64,000 bases of DNA from Burkholderia dolosa (GCF_902499135.1 NZ_CABVPR010000015.1:1-64000), one strand, 5' to 3'. Positions 28,992-38,216 are shown, numbered from the stretch's first letter. Program-made: numbers and translations. Notes: generated by a model from the sequence alone, not told the origin.

Positions 28992-30020
28992 ATGATCTAT
29001 CCGTGGCAGACCGACGACTGGAACCGCCTGCAGCAGTTGCGCGCGCAATGGCCGCATGCGCTGCTGCTGCACGGTCAGGCCGGAATCGGCAAGCTGCAGT
29101 TCGCGCAGCATCTCGCGCAGGGCTTCCTGTGCGAGTCGCCGCAGCCGAACGGCGAGCCGTGCGGCACGTGCGCGGCGTGCACGTGGTTCGCGCAGGGCAA
29201 TCATCCGGACTACCGGATCGTGCTGCCCGAGGCGCTTGCCGGCGAAGCGCCGGGCGCCGCGGACGACGCGAAGCCGGCCGACGCGGACGACGGCGGCAAG
29301 AAGACGCGCGCGCCGAGCAAGGAAATCAAGATCGAGCAGGTGCGCGCGCTGCTCGACTTCTGCGGGGTCGGTTCGCATCGCGGCGGCGCGCGCGTCGTCG
29401 TGCTGTATCCGGCGGAGGCGTTGAACGTCGCCGCGTCGAACGCGCTGCTGAAAACGCTCGAGGAGCCGCCGGCCGGCGTCGTGTTCCTGCTGGTGTCGGC
29501 GCGCATCGATCGTCTGCTGCCCACCATCGTCAGCCGCTGCCGGCAGTGGCCGATGGCGGTGCCGGCGCCGGACGCGGCCGCCGCGTGGCTCGCCGCGCAA
29601 CGCGTCGACGACGCGCATGCGCTGCTCGCCGAAGCCGGCGGCGCGCCGCTCGCCGCGCTCGCGCTTGCGAGCGACGAGAACCGCCCGCTGCGCGACTTCA
29701 CGCTCAATCAGCTTGCGGCCGGCGCCGCGTGCGACGCGTTCGCGTGCGGCGAGACGCTGCAGAAGCTGCCGGTGCCGCTCGTGCTCGGCTGGCTGCAGCG
29801 CTGGCTGTACGATCTGCTCGCGCAGCGCATGGCGGGCGCGCCGCGCTATTTTCCCGCGCATGCGGCGGCGCTCGCGCGCTGTGCGGAATCGGTCGACGCG
29901 AACGCGTTCGCGCGCTTCATGAAGGCCGTCACGCGGCAGCGCACCGTCGAAAACCATCCGCTGAACGCGCGGCTCGTATTCGAGGAACTGTTTCTCGGAT
30001 ATCGGGAAATGTTCGCGTGA
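28992..30020 (+). CDS. holB: DNA polymerase III subunit delta' (clamp loader)
   Basis: A 342-residue AAA+ subunit of the clamp-loading complex. It keeps a P-loop-like GQAGIGKLQ (about 28-36), the zinc-binding cysteines Cys47, Cys57, Cys60, Cys63, and the sensor region NALLKTLEEPP. Position between tmk and tatD supports the call. An acidic insertion around residues 85-110 (PADADDGGKK) is longer than in E. coli. The start is 18 bases after the tmk stop. Confidence 0.95.
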   Translation: MIYPWQTDDWNRLQQLRAQWPHALLLHGQAGIGKLQFAQHLAQGFLCESPQPNGEPCGTCAACTWFAQGNHPDYRIVLPEALAGEAPGAADDAKPADADDGGKKTRAPSKEIKIEQVRALLDFCGVGSHRGGARVVVLYPAEALNVAASNALLKTLEEPPAGVVFLLVSARIDRLLPTIVSRCRQWPMAVPAPDAAAAWLAAQRVDDAHALLAEAGGAPLAALALASDENRPLRDFTLNQLAAGAACDAFACGETLQKLPVPLVLGWLQRWLYDLLAQRMAGAPRYFPAHAAALARCAESVDANAFARFMKAVTRQRTVENHPLNARLVFEELFLGYREMFA

Positions 30021-30154
30021 GCCGGCATCGTTTCTCATGCGTTGCGAAACGATGACCGCCTTCCACGTCCGCGCCTCGTGCCGGCCCGCACCGGCCGCCG
30101 GCCGACGCACACCGGCGCGCGCATGAGCGCTGCCTCACGTATTCAGGAAACACG

Positions 30155-30934
30155 ATGTTCGTCGACTCTCACTGCCACATCAATTTCAAGGGGCTGGCCG
30201 ACCGCCTGCCGGCCGTGCTCGAGAACATGCGCGAGCACGACGTCACGCACGCGCTGTGCGTGTCCGTCGACTTCGAGACGCTGCCCGACGTGCTCGCGAT
30301 CGCGCAGGCGCACGACAACGTCTATGCGTCGGTCGGCGTGCATCCCGATCACGAGGATGCGCGGGAACCGACGCTCGCCGAACTCGTCGAACTCGCCGCG
30401 CATCCGAAAGTCGTCGCGATCGGCGAAACGGGCCTCGACTATTACCGTCTCGAAGGCCGGTCGATCGCCGACATGGAGTGGCAGCGCGAACGGTTCCGCA
30501 CGCACATCCGCGCGGCGACCGCGACGATGAAGCCGCTGATCGTCCATACGCGCGCGTCGTCCGAAGACACGCTGCGGATCATGGCCGAGGAGCGCGCGCA
30601 CGTGCCGGGCGGCGTGATGCACTGCTTCACCGAGCCGTGGCCGGTTGCCGAGCAGGCGCTCGCGCAGAACTTCCATATCTCGCTGTCGGGCATCGTCACG
30701 TTCAAGAACGCGACGGACGTGCAGGACGTCGCACGCCGCGTGCCGCTCGACCGGCTGCTGATCGAGACCGATTCGCCGTACCTCGCGCCGGTGCCGTATC
30801 GCGGCAAGCCGAATGAACCTGCGTACGTGAGCCATGTCGGACGCTTTATCGCGTCCGAGCGCGGCATTCCGGTCGAAACGCTTGCCGACGCAACGACACG
30901 AAACTTTTTCCGGCTGTTCAAGATCGCGCGCTGA
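30155..30934 (+). CDS. TatD-family metal-dependent hydrolase (YcfH-like)
   Basis: A 259-residue TIM-barrel metallohydrolase; TatD relatives act as 3'-5' exonucleases on DNA/RNA or as D-aminoacyl-tRNA deacylases. Metal ligands are visible as DSHCHINF at the N terminus, GETGLDYY, LIVHTRAS, GGVMHCFTEP and ETDSPYLAP. It follows holB after 134 bases and is probably the last gene of the mltG-tmk-holB run. The exact substrate is open. Confidence 0.92.
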   Translation: MFVDSHCHINFKGLADRLPAVLENMREHDVTHALCVSVDFETLPDVLAIAQAHDNVYASVGVHPDHEDAREPTLAELVELAAHPKVVAIGETGLDYYRLEGRSIADMEWQRERFRTHIRAATATMKPLIVHTRASSEDTLRIMAEERAHVPGGVMHCFTEPWPVAEQALAQNFHISLSGIVTFKNATDVQDVARRVPLDRLLIETDSPYLAPVPYRGKPNEPAYVSHVGRFIASERGIPVETLADATTRNFFRLFKIAR

Positions 30935-30976
30935 GCACGCGGCGCAGCCGACAACCCAGGGAAGGAGCCCACAACA

Positions 30977-31678
30977 ATGACGACCCAACATCTGTCCGCA
31001 CGCGCACTCGTCGCCGCCGCGCTCGTCGCGAGCGCCCTGTTCGGCGCCGCCGGCGCGCACGCCGAATCGCTCGACGCGATCGTCAAGGCGGTCAAGTTCG
31101 ACGACATCGCCGACATCGGCAAGCAGCTGAAGAACGGCCTCGACCCGAACACGCTCGCGCCGAACGGCGATCCGCTGCTCGTGATCGCCGCGCGCGAGAA
31201 GTCCGACAAGGTCGCCGCCGCGCTCGCGACCGCGCCGAACGTCGACCTCGAGAAGACCGACAAGGCCGGCGAGAACGCGCTGATGCTCGCGTCGCTGAAC
31301 GGCGACGTCGGGCTCGTGAAGCTGCTGATCGACAAGGGCGCGGAAGTCAGCAAGAAGGGCTGGGCGCCGCTGCATTACGCGGCGACCAACGGCCACGACG
31401 ACGTCGTCAAGGTGCTGCTCGACCACGACGCGTATATCGACACCGCGTCGCCGAACGGCACGACGCCGCTGATGATGGCCGCGCGCGGCAACCATGCGTC
31501 GACGGTCAACCTGCTGCTCGACCAGGGCGCCGATCCGCAGGTGAAGAACCAGCTCGGGCTCACCGCGCTCGACTTCGCGAAGCACTACAAGGCGCCGGAC
31601 GCGATCGACATCCTGAGCAAGCGTACCGTGCGCATCGGCGCATCGTCGCCGGCGGATGCGCAAAAGAGTGCAAAATAA
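30977..31678 (+). CDS. secreted ankyrin-repeat protein
   Basis: A 233-residue exported protein with a signal peptide (about 1-29, cleavage after AHA). Residues about 45-220 hold roughly five ankyrin repeats, for example GENALMLASLNGDVGLVKLLIDKG, split here as ALMLASLNG and VKLLIDKGA. Others are APLHYAATNGHDDVVKVLL and TPLMMAARGNHASTVNLLL. Ankyrin proteins exported to the periplasm often bind or protect partner enzymes, such as catalase in Pseudomonas AnkB. The partner here is unknown. AAGGAG precedes the ATG. A Rap1a/Tai-like gene follows 130 bases downstream. Confidence 0.9.
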   Translation: MTTQHLSARALVAAALVASALFGAAGAHAESLDAIVKAVKFDDIADIGKQLKNGLDPNTLAPNGDPLLVIAAREKSDKVAAALATAPNVDLEKTDKAGENALMLASLNGDVGLVKLLIDKGAEVSKKGWAPLHYAATNGHDDVVKVLLDHDAYIDTASPNGTTPLMMAARGNHASTVNLLLDQGADPQVKNQLGLTALDFAKHYKAPDAIDILSKRTVRIGASSPADAQKSAK

Positions 31679-31808
31679 CGGTTTGGTGCGGCCGGGGAGG
31701 TGCGGCAGGGCACGCGGCCGGTCGGGCGACGGCCGGCGAGACGCGTGTCCGGCGCCGCACCGGTCAGCGCAGCAAGCGGTCTCGAACCGCATTGACATAA
31801 GGAACACC

Positions 31809-32165
31809 ATGTTGCGGGCTATGTTTTGTGCCGCGGCGTTTGCCGTGCCGTTGTCGGCGGCGGCTTTCACGGGCGCGGATCTCGACCGGCTGTGCGCGAA
31901 GACGGACGTCAAGTCGCGGGCGTCGTGCGCAGCCTACATCGAAGGCGCCGCCGACGGCGTCTACAACACCATCGACGCGATCGGCGGCACCACCGGGCCG
32001 CGCGTCGGACAGTATTTCTGCCTGCCGCCCGACATCCGGGCGCAGCAGATGACCGACGCGGTGCGCAAGTACATCGCGGAGAACCCGAAGCTGGCCGACT
32101 ACAACGCGAGTACCGCGGTGTCGCTCGGTCTCGGCAAGGCGTTTCCCTGCAGGGGCGGCAGCTGA
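31809..32165 (+). CDS. small exported Rap1a/Tai-like protein
   Basis: A 118-residue protein with a signal peptide (about 1-19, MLRAMFCAAAFAVPLSAAA). The mature part has a helical cysteine pattern: LDRLCAK, SCAAYIEGAADG, FCLPPDIRAQQ and a C-terminal FPC. This pattern matches the Rap1a/Tai family of type VI secretion amidase immunity proteins. No T6SS effector or structural gene is nearby, so an immunity role is not shown; many solitary homologues exist. The ATG at 31809 is chosen as the start of the signal peptide. Confidence 0.75.
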   Translation: MLRAMFCAAAFAVPLSAAAFTGADLDRLCAKTDVKSRASCAAYIEGAADGVYNTIDAIGGTTGPRVGQYFCLPPDIRAQQMTDAVRKYIAENPKLADYNASTAVSLGLGKAFPCRGGS

Positions 32166-32258
32166 TCGATGCCGTGTCCGGGCGCATGCGCCGCCCGGAC
32201 AGCGCCGACGCATTCAGCACGAGGCCTCGCGCCTCATAACGGAAGCATCCGGGCGCCG

Positions 32259-33431
32259 ATGATTTCACTCGAGGAACTGCAGCGCATCGCCGATGCGCCA
32301 CTTCATTCATGGCTTGGCGCGCTCGCCGTGTCGGTCATCGTCGTCGTCGTCGTGGCGATCGTGCATCGTCTCGGCGCACGCATCGTCAAACGAATCGCGC
32401 AGCCGTATCCGCTGATGAGCGTGATCCTGCGCTACATCGACAAGCCGTCGCTCGTCGTGCTCGCGCTGCTCGCGCTCGAATTCGTGTGGCTGCAGGCCGA
32501 CGACGGCATATCGTTCGTGCGCGGCGTGCGCACGGCGACGGCCGTCGGCTCGATCGTGTCGCTGACGTGGCTGCTCGTGCGGCTCGCGGCGGGCGTCGGC
32601 GACGCGATCATCCAGGCGCATCCGATCGATACGGCCGACAACCTGCACGCGCGACGCATTCATACGCAGGCCAAGGTGCTCGTGCGGACGATCATGGTGC
32701 TGATCGTGATCATCGGCACGGGCGCCGCGCTGATGACGTTCCCGAACGTGCGGCAGATCGGCGCGAGTCTGCTCGCGTCGGCCGGCGTCGCGGGTCTCGT
32801 CGCCGGTATCGCCGCGCGTCCGGTGCTCGGCAACCTGATCGCCGGGCTGCAGATCGCGCTCACGCAGCCGATCCGGCTCGACGACGTCGTCGTGATCCAG
32901 GGCGAGTGGGGGCGCATCGAAGAAATCACCGGGTCGTTCGTGTCGGTGCGCCTGTGGGACCAGCGGCGCCTCGTCGTGCCGTTGCAGTGGATCATCGAGA
33001 ATCCGTTCGCGAACTGGACGCGCAGCAGCTCGCAGATCATCGGCACGGTGTTTCTGTCGGTCGACTACTGCACGCCGCTCGAGCCGCTGCGCGAGGAACT
33101 CGCGCGGCTCGTGCACGCGGCGCCGGAATGGGACGGTCGCGTTCAGGTGCTGCAGGTGACCGATGCGACCGAGCGCACGATGCAGCTGCGTGCGCTCGTC
33201 AGCGCGGCCGACTCGTCCGCATGCTGGGACCTGCGCTGCCGCGTGCGCGAAGGGCTGATCGCGTATCTGCAGGCGAACTATCCGCAATGCCTGCCGCGTA
33301 GCCGGATGGAGCTCTATCCGCACGAAGGAGCGCCCGATGCGCCGAACCCGGAGCGGCCGCATGCGCGACCGCCTGCGGCGAGCACGGCGGCCAATACGGC
33401 TGCCGATCCGAAGTCGGCCGAAGGGCGCTGA
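32259..33431 (+). CDS. MscS-family mechanosensitive ion channel
   Basis: A 390-residue inner-membrane channel that should open on hypo-osmotic shock. Four or so hydrophobic segments precede the pore helix (GASLLASAGVAGLVAGIAARPVL region, about 165-190). The beta domain follows (LIAGLQIALTQPIRLDDVVVI, GRIEEITGSFVSVRLWDQRRLVVPL split across it). The cytoplasmic tail is alanine/proline-rich (about 355-390). The ATG at 32259 begins the first helical segment; a longer frame upstream lacks a ribosome site. Confidence 0.92.
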   Translation: MISLEELQRIADAPLHSWLGALAVSVIVVVVVAIVHRLGARIVKRIAQPYPLMSVILRYIDKPSLVVLALLALEFVWLQADDGISFVRGVRTATAVGSIVSLTWLLVRLAAGVGDAIIQAHPIDTADNLHARRIHTQAKVLVRTIMVLIVIIGTGAALMTFPNVRQIGASLLASAGVAGLVAGIAARPVLGNLIAGLQIALTQPIRLDDVVVIQGEWGRIEEITGSFVSVRLWDQRRLVVPLQWIIENPFANWTRSSSQIIGTVFLSVDYCTPLEPLREELARLVHAAPEWDGRVQVLQVTDATERTMQLRALVSAADSSACWDLRCRVREGLIAYLQANYPQCLPRSRMELYPHEGAPDAPNPERPHARPPAASTAANTAADPKSAEGR

Positions 33432-33458
33432 GCGCACCGCGCACAATCGCTGCCATCC

Positions 33459-34640
33459 ATGACCACCATCGCGCTGAAGACGCTCGCCGTCGCCAATTAC
33501 CGTTCGCTGCGCGAGCTGATCGTGCCGCTTGCCGCGCTCAACGTCGTCACCGGGCCGAACGGCAGCGGCAAGTCAAGCGTGTACCGCGCGCTGCGGCTGC
33601 TCGCCGATACCGCACAGGGCCGCGTGATTCCGTCGCTCGCGCGCGAGGGCGGCTTGCCGTCGACGCTGTGGGCCGGGCCCGAGCGCTTTTCGCGCGCGAT
33701 GCTGGCCGGCGACGCGCCGGTGACCGGCACGGTGCGCAACCGGCCGGTGAGCCTGAAGCTCGGCTTCGCATGCGGCGATTTCGGCTATGCGATCGATCTC
33801 GGGCTGCCGGTGCCGAGCGGCTCGCAGTTCGCGCTCGATCCGGTCGTCAAGCGCGAATGCATCTGGGCCGGCGACGTGCTGCGGCCGTCCGCGCTGCTGG
33901 TCGACCGGCACGGCGCGCAGATCCGCACGCGCACCGCGTCCGGCGACTGGCGCACGGTGCCGCAGCCGGTCGCGAGTTTCGACAGCATGATGACCGAATT
34001 CGCCGATCCGGTCGGGTCGCCGGAGATGATCGCCGTGCGCGAACGGATTCGCTCGTGGCGCTTCTACGATCATTTCCGCACCGACGCGCAGGCGCCCGCG
34101 CGCCAGTCGCAGATCGGCACGCACACGCCGGTGCTGGCCGACGACGGCGCCGATCTCGCCGCCGCGCTGCAGACGATTCGCGAGATCGGCAACGGCGCGG
34201 CGCTCGATGCGGCGATCGACGATGCGTTTCCCGGCGCGTCGGTCGTCATCGACCATGCGGGCGGCCGCGGCCGCTTCGACGTGCTGATGCGCCAGCCGGG
34301 CCTGTTGCGGCCGCTCGCGGCGGCGGAGTTGTCCGACGGCACGCTGCGCTATCTGCTGCTGGCCGCCGCGCTGCTGACGCCGCGCCCGCCCGCGCTAATG
34401 GTGCTGAACGAACCGGAAGCGAGCCTGCATCCCGATCTGCTGCCGGCGCTCGGCCGCCTGATCGCGCAGGCCGCGCGGCGCTCGCAGGTGCTGGTCGTGT
34501 CGCATGCGGCGCGGCTCATCGCGACGCTCGAACGCGACGCCGACTGCGAATCGCTGGTGCTCGACAAGCAGCTCGGCGCGACCGCGCTCGTCGATGCCGA
34601 TACGCGCGACCTGCCGCCGTGGAAATGGCCGTCGCGCTGA
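33459..34640 (+). CDS. stand-alone AAA (RecF/ABC-like) ATPase, COG4637 type
   Basis: A 393-residue predicted ATPase. Walker A is VTGPNGSGKSSVYRAL (about 30-45). Near the C terminus come the ABC-like signature region AELSDGTLRYLLLAAALL, Walker B as LMVLNEPEASLHPDLL, and the switch histidine in VVSHAARLI. The usual Walker-B Asp is Asn here while the catalytic Glu is kept. There is no TOPRIM nuclease domain as in OLD proteins, and no REase or toxin gene is adjacent. Its role is unknown. Confidence 0.88.
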   Translation: MTTIALKTLAVANYRSLRELIVPLAALNVVTGPNGSGKSSVYRALRLLADTAQGRVIPSLAREGGLPSTLWAGPERFSRAMLAGDAPVTGTVRNRPVSLKLGFACGDFGYAIDLGLPVPSGSQFALDPVVKRECIWAGDVLRPSALLVDRHGAQIRTRTASGDWRTVPQPVASFDSMMTEFADPVGSPEMIAVRERIRSWRFYDHFRTDAQAPARQSQIGTHTPVLADDGADLAAALQTIREIGNGAALDAAIDDAFPGASVVIDHAGGRGRFDVLMRQPGLLRPLAAAELSDGTLRYLLLAAALLTPRPPALMVLNEPEASLHPDLLPALGRLIAQAARRSQVLVVSHAARLIATLERDADCESLVLDKQLGATALVDADTRDLPPWKWPSR

Positions 34641-34899
34641 CCGGCAGGCACGCATGCCCGCGCTTCGGCTATCGCGATCGCTATCGGTTGCGAAGAATCG
34701 ATTGGTCCCATCTTCGCGCCGGTACGCGGCACACGACGCCGAATGTATCGCGTCTGTAACAACGCCCATAAAATGAAAGACGCCAGGTCCCGCGCATCGG
34801 GATCGCGAATAATGACGAAATGTCCGGTCGGCGCGATGCCGGCCCGCTTTGCACGCGACACGGGCGCACCGCGCCCGCACAGCACAGGAGACGAGGATC

Positions 34900-35964
34900 A
34901 TGAGAATTGCGCAGATCGCGCCGCTGACCGAATCCGTGCCGCCGAAGCTGTACGGCGGCACGGAGCGCGTCGTGTCGTACATCACCGAGGCGCTCGTCGA
35001 TCTCGGCCATGACGTGACGCTGTTCGCGAGCGGAGATTCGACGACGCGCGCGAAGCTCGAGCCCGTATGGCCGCGCGCGCTGCGGCTCGACTCGTCGATC
35101 CGCGACCGCGTCGCGCCGCACATGCTGCTGATGGAGACGGTCGCGCGTCGGGCAAAAGACTTCGACGTGCTCCATTTCCACATGGATTACTACTCGTTTT
35201 CGGTGTTCAACCGTCAGGAAACGCCGTACGTGACGACGCTGCACGGCCGGCTCGATTTGCCCGAGCAGCAGCCGGTGTTCGACACGTTCAACACGGCGCC
35301 CGTGATCTCGATTTCGAATTCGCAGCGCCAGCCGCTGCCGCAGGCGAAATGGCTGACCACCGTCTATCACGGGCTGCCCGACACGCTGTATCTGCCGCAG
35401 CCGGTCGAGCCGCGCTATCTCGCGTTTCTCGGCCGCATCTCGCCGGAGAAGCGCGTGGACACGGCGATCCGCATCGCGCACCAATGCGGGCTGCCGATCC
35501 GGATCGCCGCGAAGATCGACGCGGCCGACGAGGAATACTTCGAACGCGAGATCAAGCCGCTGTTCGCGCTGCCGCACGTCGAATACATCGGCGAGATCGC
35601 CGATCACCAGAAGGCCGAGTTCCTGTCCGGCGCGCATGCGCTGCTGTTTCCGATCGACTGGCCCGAGCCGTTCGGTCTGGTGATGATCGAGGCGATGTCG
35701 TGCGGCACGCCGGTGATCGCGTTCAATCGCGGTGCGGTGCCGGAGGTGATCGACGAGGGCGTGTCCGGCTTCATCGTCGAGGACGAGATCAGCGCGGTGG
35801 CCGCGGTGAACCGGCTCCATCTGCTGCCGCGCGTGCGCGTGCGGCAGCGCTTCGAGGAACGCTTTACGTCGCGCCGGATGGCGCAGCAGTACGTCGACGT
35901 CTATCAGTCGGTGATCCGCGCGCAGAAGCGCTCGCGCTTCAAGGTCATCGATTCGACGACGTGA
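34900..35964 (+). CDS. GT4-family glycosyltransferase
   Basis: A 354-residue GT-B fold retaining glycosyltransferase of unknown product. It shows the N-terminal PPKLYGGTERVVSYITEAL, the mid-domain boundary FLGRISPEKRVD, and the nucleotide-sugar site EPFGLVMIEAMSCGTPVIAF with the conserved E-x7-E. AGGAG and GAGGA lie before the ATG at 34900. It is monocistronic and ends at a terminator. No polysaccharide cluster surrounds it; such stand-alone genes are common in Burkholderia. Confidence 0.9.
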   Translation: MRIAQIAPLTESVPPKLYGGTERVVSYITEALVDLGHDVTLFASGDSTTRAKLEPVWPRALRLDSSIRDRVAPHMLLMETVARRAKDFDVLHFHMDYYSFSVFNRQETPYVTTLHGRLDLPEQQPVFDTFNTAPVISISNSQRQPLPQAKWLTTVYHGLPDTLYLPQPVEPRYLAFLGRISPEKRVDTAIRIAHQCGLPIRIAAKIDAADEEYFEREIKPLFALPHVEYIGEIADHQKAEFLSGAHALLFPIDWPEPFGLVMIEAMSCGTPVIAFNRGAVPEVIDEGVSGFIVEDEISAVAAVNRLHLLPRVRVRQRFEERFTSRRMAQQYVDVYQSVIRAQKRSRFKVIDSTT

Positions 35965-35985
35965 CGCGCCGCGCACGCGGATAAA

Positions 35986-36019
35986 AAAACGGCGATGTCC
36001 GCGACGACATCGCCGTTTT
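35986..36019. terminator. bidirectional terminator between GT4 and SYLF genes
   Basis: A perfect 14-bp stem AAAACGGCGATGTC/GACATCGCCGTTTT (35986-35999 with 36006-36019) lies between convergent genes. T4 follows on the plus strand and A7 on the left serves the minus strand. Confidence 0.85.
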
Positions 36020-36057
36020 GGCATCGCCCGCGCCTGCACGGTGCGGGCGATGCAGCT

Positions 36058-36645
36058 TCAGATCTTCAGCTTCGTGACCTTCGTGCCATTGATCGACACG
36101 TCGCCCATCAGGCCTGCGTTCGTCAGCACGATCACCTGAACCGGCGCGGTCGCGGTATTCGTGTCCACTGCGCCGTTCGCCCCCATCTTCACGAGCGCGA
36201 CCGACGCGCCGGCGCCGGCGGCCCAGCCGTCCGAGTTGCGGAATTCGTCGAGCGCCTGCTGCGTCATGAACAGGAACACGATCGCCTTCGATTGCGCACC
36301 GGCCTGCAGGCCAACCGACAGCGACGACGTGTTGTAGTAGCCGACCGTGCTGCCGCCGACGCGCAGCGCGCCGTTGCCGGTCTGGCCGCCGACGATGAAG
36401 CCCGCCTGCAGCACCTCGGGGAAGACCAGCACGCCGCGCGATTTCGCGACGAGTTCACGCGAACCCTTGACCGTCGAATAGAGCCGCGACAGCGTCGCAT
36501 CGACGCTCGCGTCGATCGCCTGACGCTTCGACGCGTTCGTCGCCGCGTTGTCGGGCTTGTCGGGGGTCGTGGTGCAGCCGGCGAGCGCGAGGCTGCCGAC
36601 GATGAGCGCGGCGGCGGCTTTCAGCACAAGATTCCGTTTTTGCAT
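36058..36645 (-). CDS. SYLF-domain (YSC84-like) lipoprotein
   Basis: A 195-residue lipoprotein with signal peptide and lipobox LAGC (Cys24). The rest is a SYLF/Ysc84 domain, a fold that binds phosphoinositides in eukaryotes and is found in bacterial envelope proteins. Visible hallmarks are GVLVFPEVLQAGFIVGGQTGNG, YYNTSSLSVGLQAGAQSKA and FLFMTQQALDEF. GAGAA lies before the ATG. It shares the terminator at 35986-36019 with the convergent glycosyltransferase. Confidence 0.9.
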   Translation of the reverse strand: MQKRNLVLKAAAALIVGSLALAGCTTTPDKPDNAATNASKRQAIDASVDATLSRLYSTVKGSRELVAKSRGVLVFPEVLQAGFIVGGQTGNGALRVGGSTVGYYNTSSLSVGLQAGAQSKAIVFLFMTQQALDEFRNSDGWAAGAGASVALVKMGANGAVDTNTATAPVQVIVLTNAGLMGDVSINGTKVTKLKI

Positions 36646-36874
36646 CGTTCTTCTCCATCGGATGACGTTTGGAGTGAGTCTCGCTCAAGGAGCGGATCAC
36701 GTCGGCAGTTATATCACAGCGGATTACAGCTGCTTTTCACCCGAACATGAAAAAGCGTCAAATCGTCTCGGCGTGTCGCGGCGTGCCAACGGACGTACCG
36801 GCGCGCAGGCGCCGTCGCGTTGTGCGCGTGGTGCGTCCGGTCACGGAAGGGAAGCGGGGCGGGCGTGTCGCCGG

Positions 36875-37324
36875 TCAATGCGGAACCGGCGGGACGGGCG
36901 GCTTGATCGGCGGCCGGCGCAGCGCGCGGCGGATCAGCGCGATCACGACGCCGCACGCGAACAGGAACGCGGCCGGCACGACCCAGTAGCCGACGAACGC
37001 ATGCCACAGATAGCTGGCGAGCGTATTGCGGCGCACGCGGTATTCGTCGCGCGCCGCCTGCTGGCGCGGCGCATTCGCAGCGAGCACGTCGGCCGGGCAA
37101 CCGGCTGCGCGCGCTTCGTCAGGGTCGCCGTGACACTTCGCGGCGGCGCCGGCCGCACGCTGCGCGTCGGTGAGCTGCCAGGTGGTCAGCGCAAGCCGCA
37201 GATCGGCGTTGTTATAGGCCATTTCCTCGCGGATCTCGCGTACCGCGACGATCGCGACGGGCACGGCCCAGAACACGATCACGATCAGCCAACGGCGGAA
37301 CCAGCGGTGTCGTCTCCATGCCAT
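36875..37324 (-). CDS. small inner-membrane protein of unknown function
   Basis: A 149-residue protein with two hydrophobic helices: residues about 11-28 (RWLIVIVFWAVPVAIVAV) and about 112-132 (YWVVPAAFLFACGVVIALI). A ~80-residue loop between them contains two cysteines (AKCHGDP, AGCPADV), probably periplasmic. The tail is proline-rich (RRPPIKPPVPPVPH). I do not recognise a family. The ATG at 37324 begins MAWRRHRWFRRW, a basic start consistent with an N-in topology. It stands alone between SYLF and psiF. Confidence 0.65.
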   Translation of the reverse strand: MAWRRHRWFRRWLIVIVFWAVPVAIVAVREIREEMAYNNADLRLALTTWQLTDAQRAAGAAAKCHGDPDEARAAGCPADVLAANAPRQQAARDEYRVRRNTLASYLWHAFVGYWVVPAAFLFACGVVIALIRRALRRPPIKPPVPPVPH

Positions 37325-37583
37325 CCATGCCTCCGTTTGACGCGGCACGCGCGTCCGTGTCGAGGGCGGCCCGATGGCGCTTCTTGTACTTGGGTGGGCC
37401 GCGTTGCAGCCATCATAGAAGAAAACGCGGCGAATTGCCGCACCCTGTGGCGGCGTTCGCACGTCGGTCGCCAAGAGCGGGGAGGGCCCGCGCGGCCCGT
37501 GCCGCGATCGCCCAGCGGCCGTTGTCGACCGGCATGCGCGACGTGTCCGACCGCGCGACACGTCGATGCGCATGCAACGAAAA

Positions 37584-37624
37584 CGACAATGCCGCGCCCG
37601 CCGAAGCGGTGCGCGGCATTGTCG
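37584..37624 (-). terminator. intrinsic terminator of psiF
   Basis: A perfect 14-bp stem (CGACAATGCCGCGC, 37584-37597, with 37611-37624) and 13-base loop. On the minus strand it is followed by TTTTCGTTG, giving a good terminator 17 bases after the psiF stop. The remaining gap from 37325 to 37583 contains only possible promoter sequence for the leftward membrane-protein gene. Confidence 0.85.
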
Positions 37625-37640
37625 TCGGGAGCGCCGAAAC

Positions 37641-37931
37641 TCAGGCGGCCGGCTGGCTGCTCAGGCAGCTCTTCATGAACGCCTTGCGCTCGTCGCCTTT
37701 CTTGTCGGCGGCCTGCGTGTTGCACGCCTTCATCTTTTCCTGCTGCGTCATCTTCTTCGCGGGCTTCGCCGACAGGCAGTCCTTCATGAACGCCTTGCGT
37801 TCATCGCCCGTTTTGCCGGCTGCCTGCGTGTTGCAGGCCTTCATCTTGTCCTGCTGGCTGTTGGCCGCGAATGCGGGGGAAGCCAGCACGCCGCCGAGCA
37901 GCACCGCGGCTACGAGCGATTGGATTTTCAT
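37641..37931 (-). CDS. PsiF-family periplasmic protein with two PsiF repeats
   Basis: A 96-residue exported protein. After a signal peptide (about 1-23, SPAFA) come two nearly identical PsiF repeats, each with KMKACNTQAA, GDERKAFMK and a C-terminal CLS. In E. coli psiF is phosphate-starvation inducible, but its function is unknown. GGGAG lies upstream of the ATG. I do not see a convincing Pho box ahead of it. The four cysteines suggest two disulfides. Confidence 0.9.
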   Translation of the reverse strand: MKIQSLVAAVLLGGVLASPAFAANSQQDKMKACNTQAAGKTGDERKAFMKDCLSAKPAKKMTQQEKMKACNTQAADKKGDERKAFMKSCLSSQPAA

Positions 37932-38203
37932 TTCGACACTCCCATGGGTGAATTGCGTATTGTCGACGCCGTTACGCAGCGCATCGCAACCGGATAGGGC
38001 CACATCGCGCCGCGTGCTCCGATTATGGCAAATCAATGTGAAAAAGCCAGAACGGCATTCCTATAACGTCACGTGCGACGCCCGCGTTGACCGCGCAAGC
38101 GGCCGGACGATCGGGACAAACCATTAGGTATTCGCGAAGTGCGCGCGGCGCGGCCGCGGTCGGCGGTTCGCGCCGAATCGGCCGAACGTTGGCCGCGAGC
38201 CAT

Positions 38204-38209
38204 TACAAT
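38204..38209 (+). promoter_or_regulatory. candidate -10 element just ahead of the asparaginase start
   Basis: TACAAT ends 7 bases before the ATG at 38217, so a transcript from it would start at or next to the start codon. No Shine-Dalgarno sequence is visible. The -35 region is weak. Confidence 0.4.
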
Positions 38210-38216
38210 CGCGGCC

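Noticed and set aside
33459-34640. ATPase considered as an OLD-nuclease (Gabija-like) defence protein
   Set aside because: No TOPRIM domain and no UvrD-like helicase partner next to it.
37641-37931. PsiF repeats considered as DNA direct repeats or a mobile element
   Set aside because: The repetition is at protein level within one small gene and is the normal two-repeat layout of the PsiF family.
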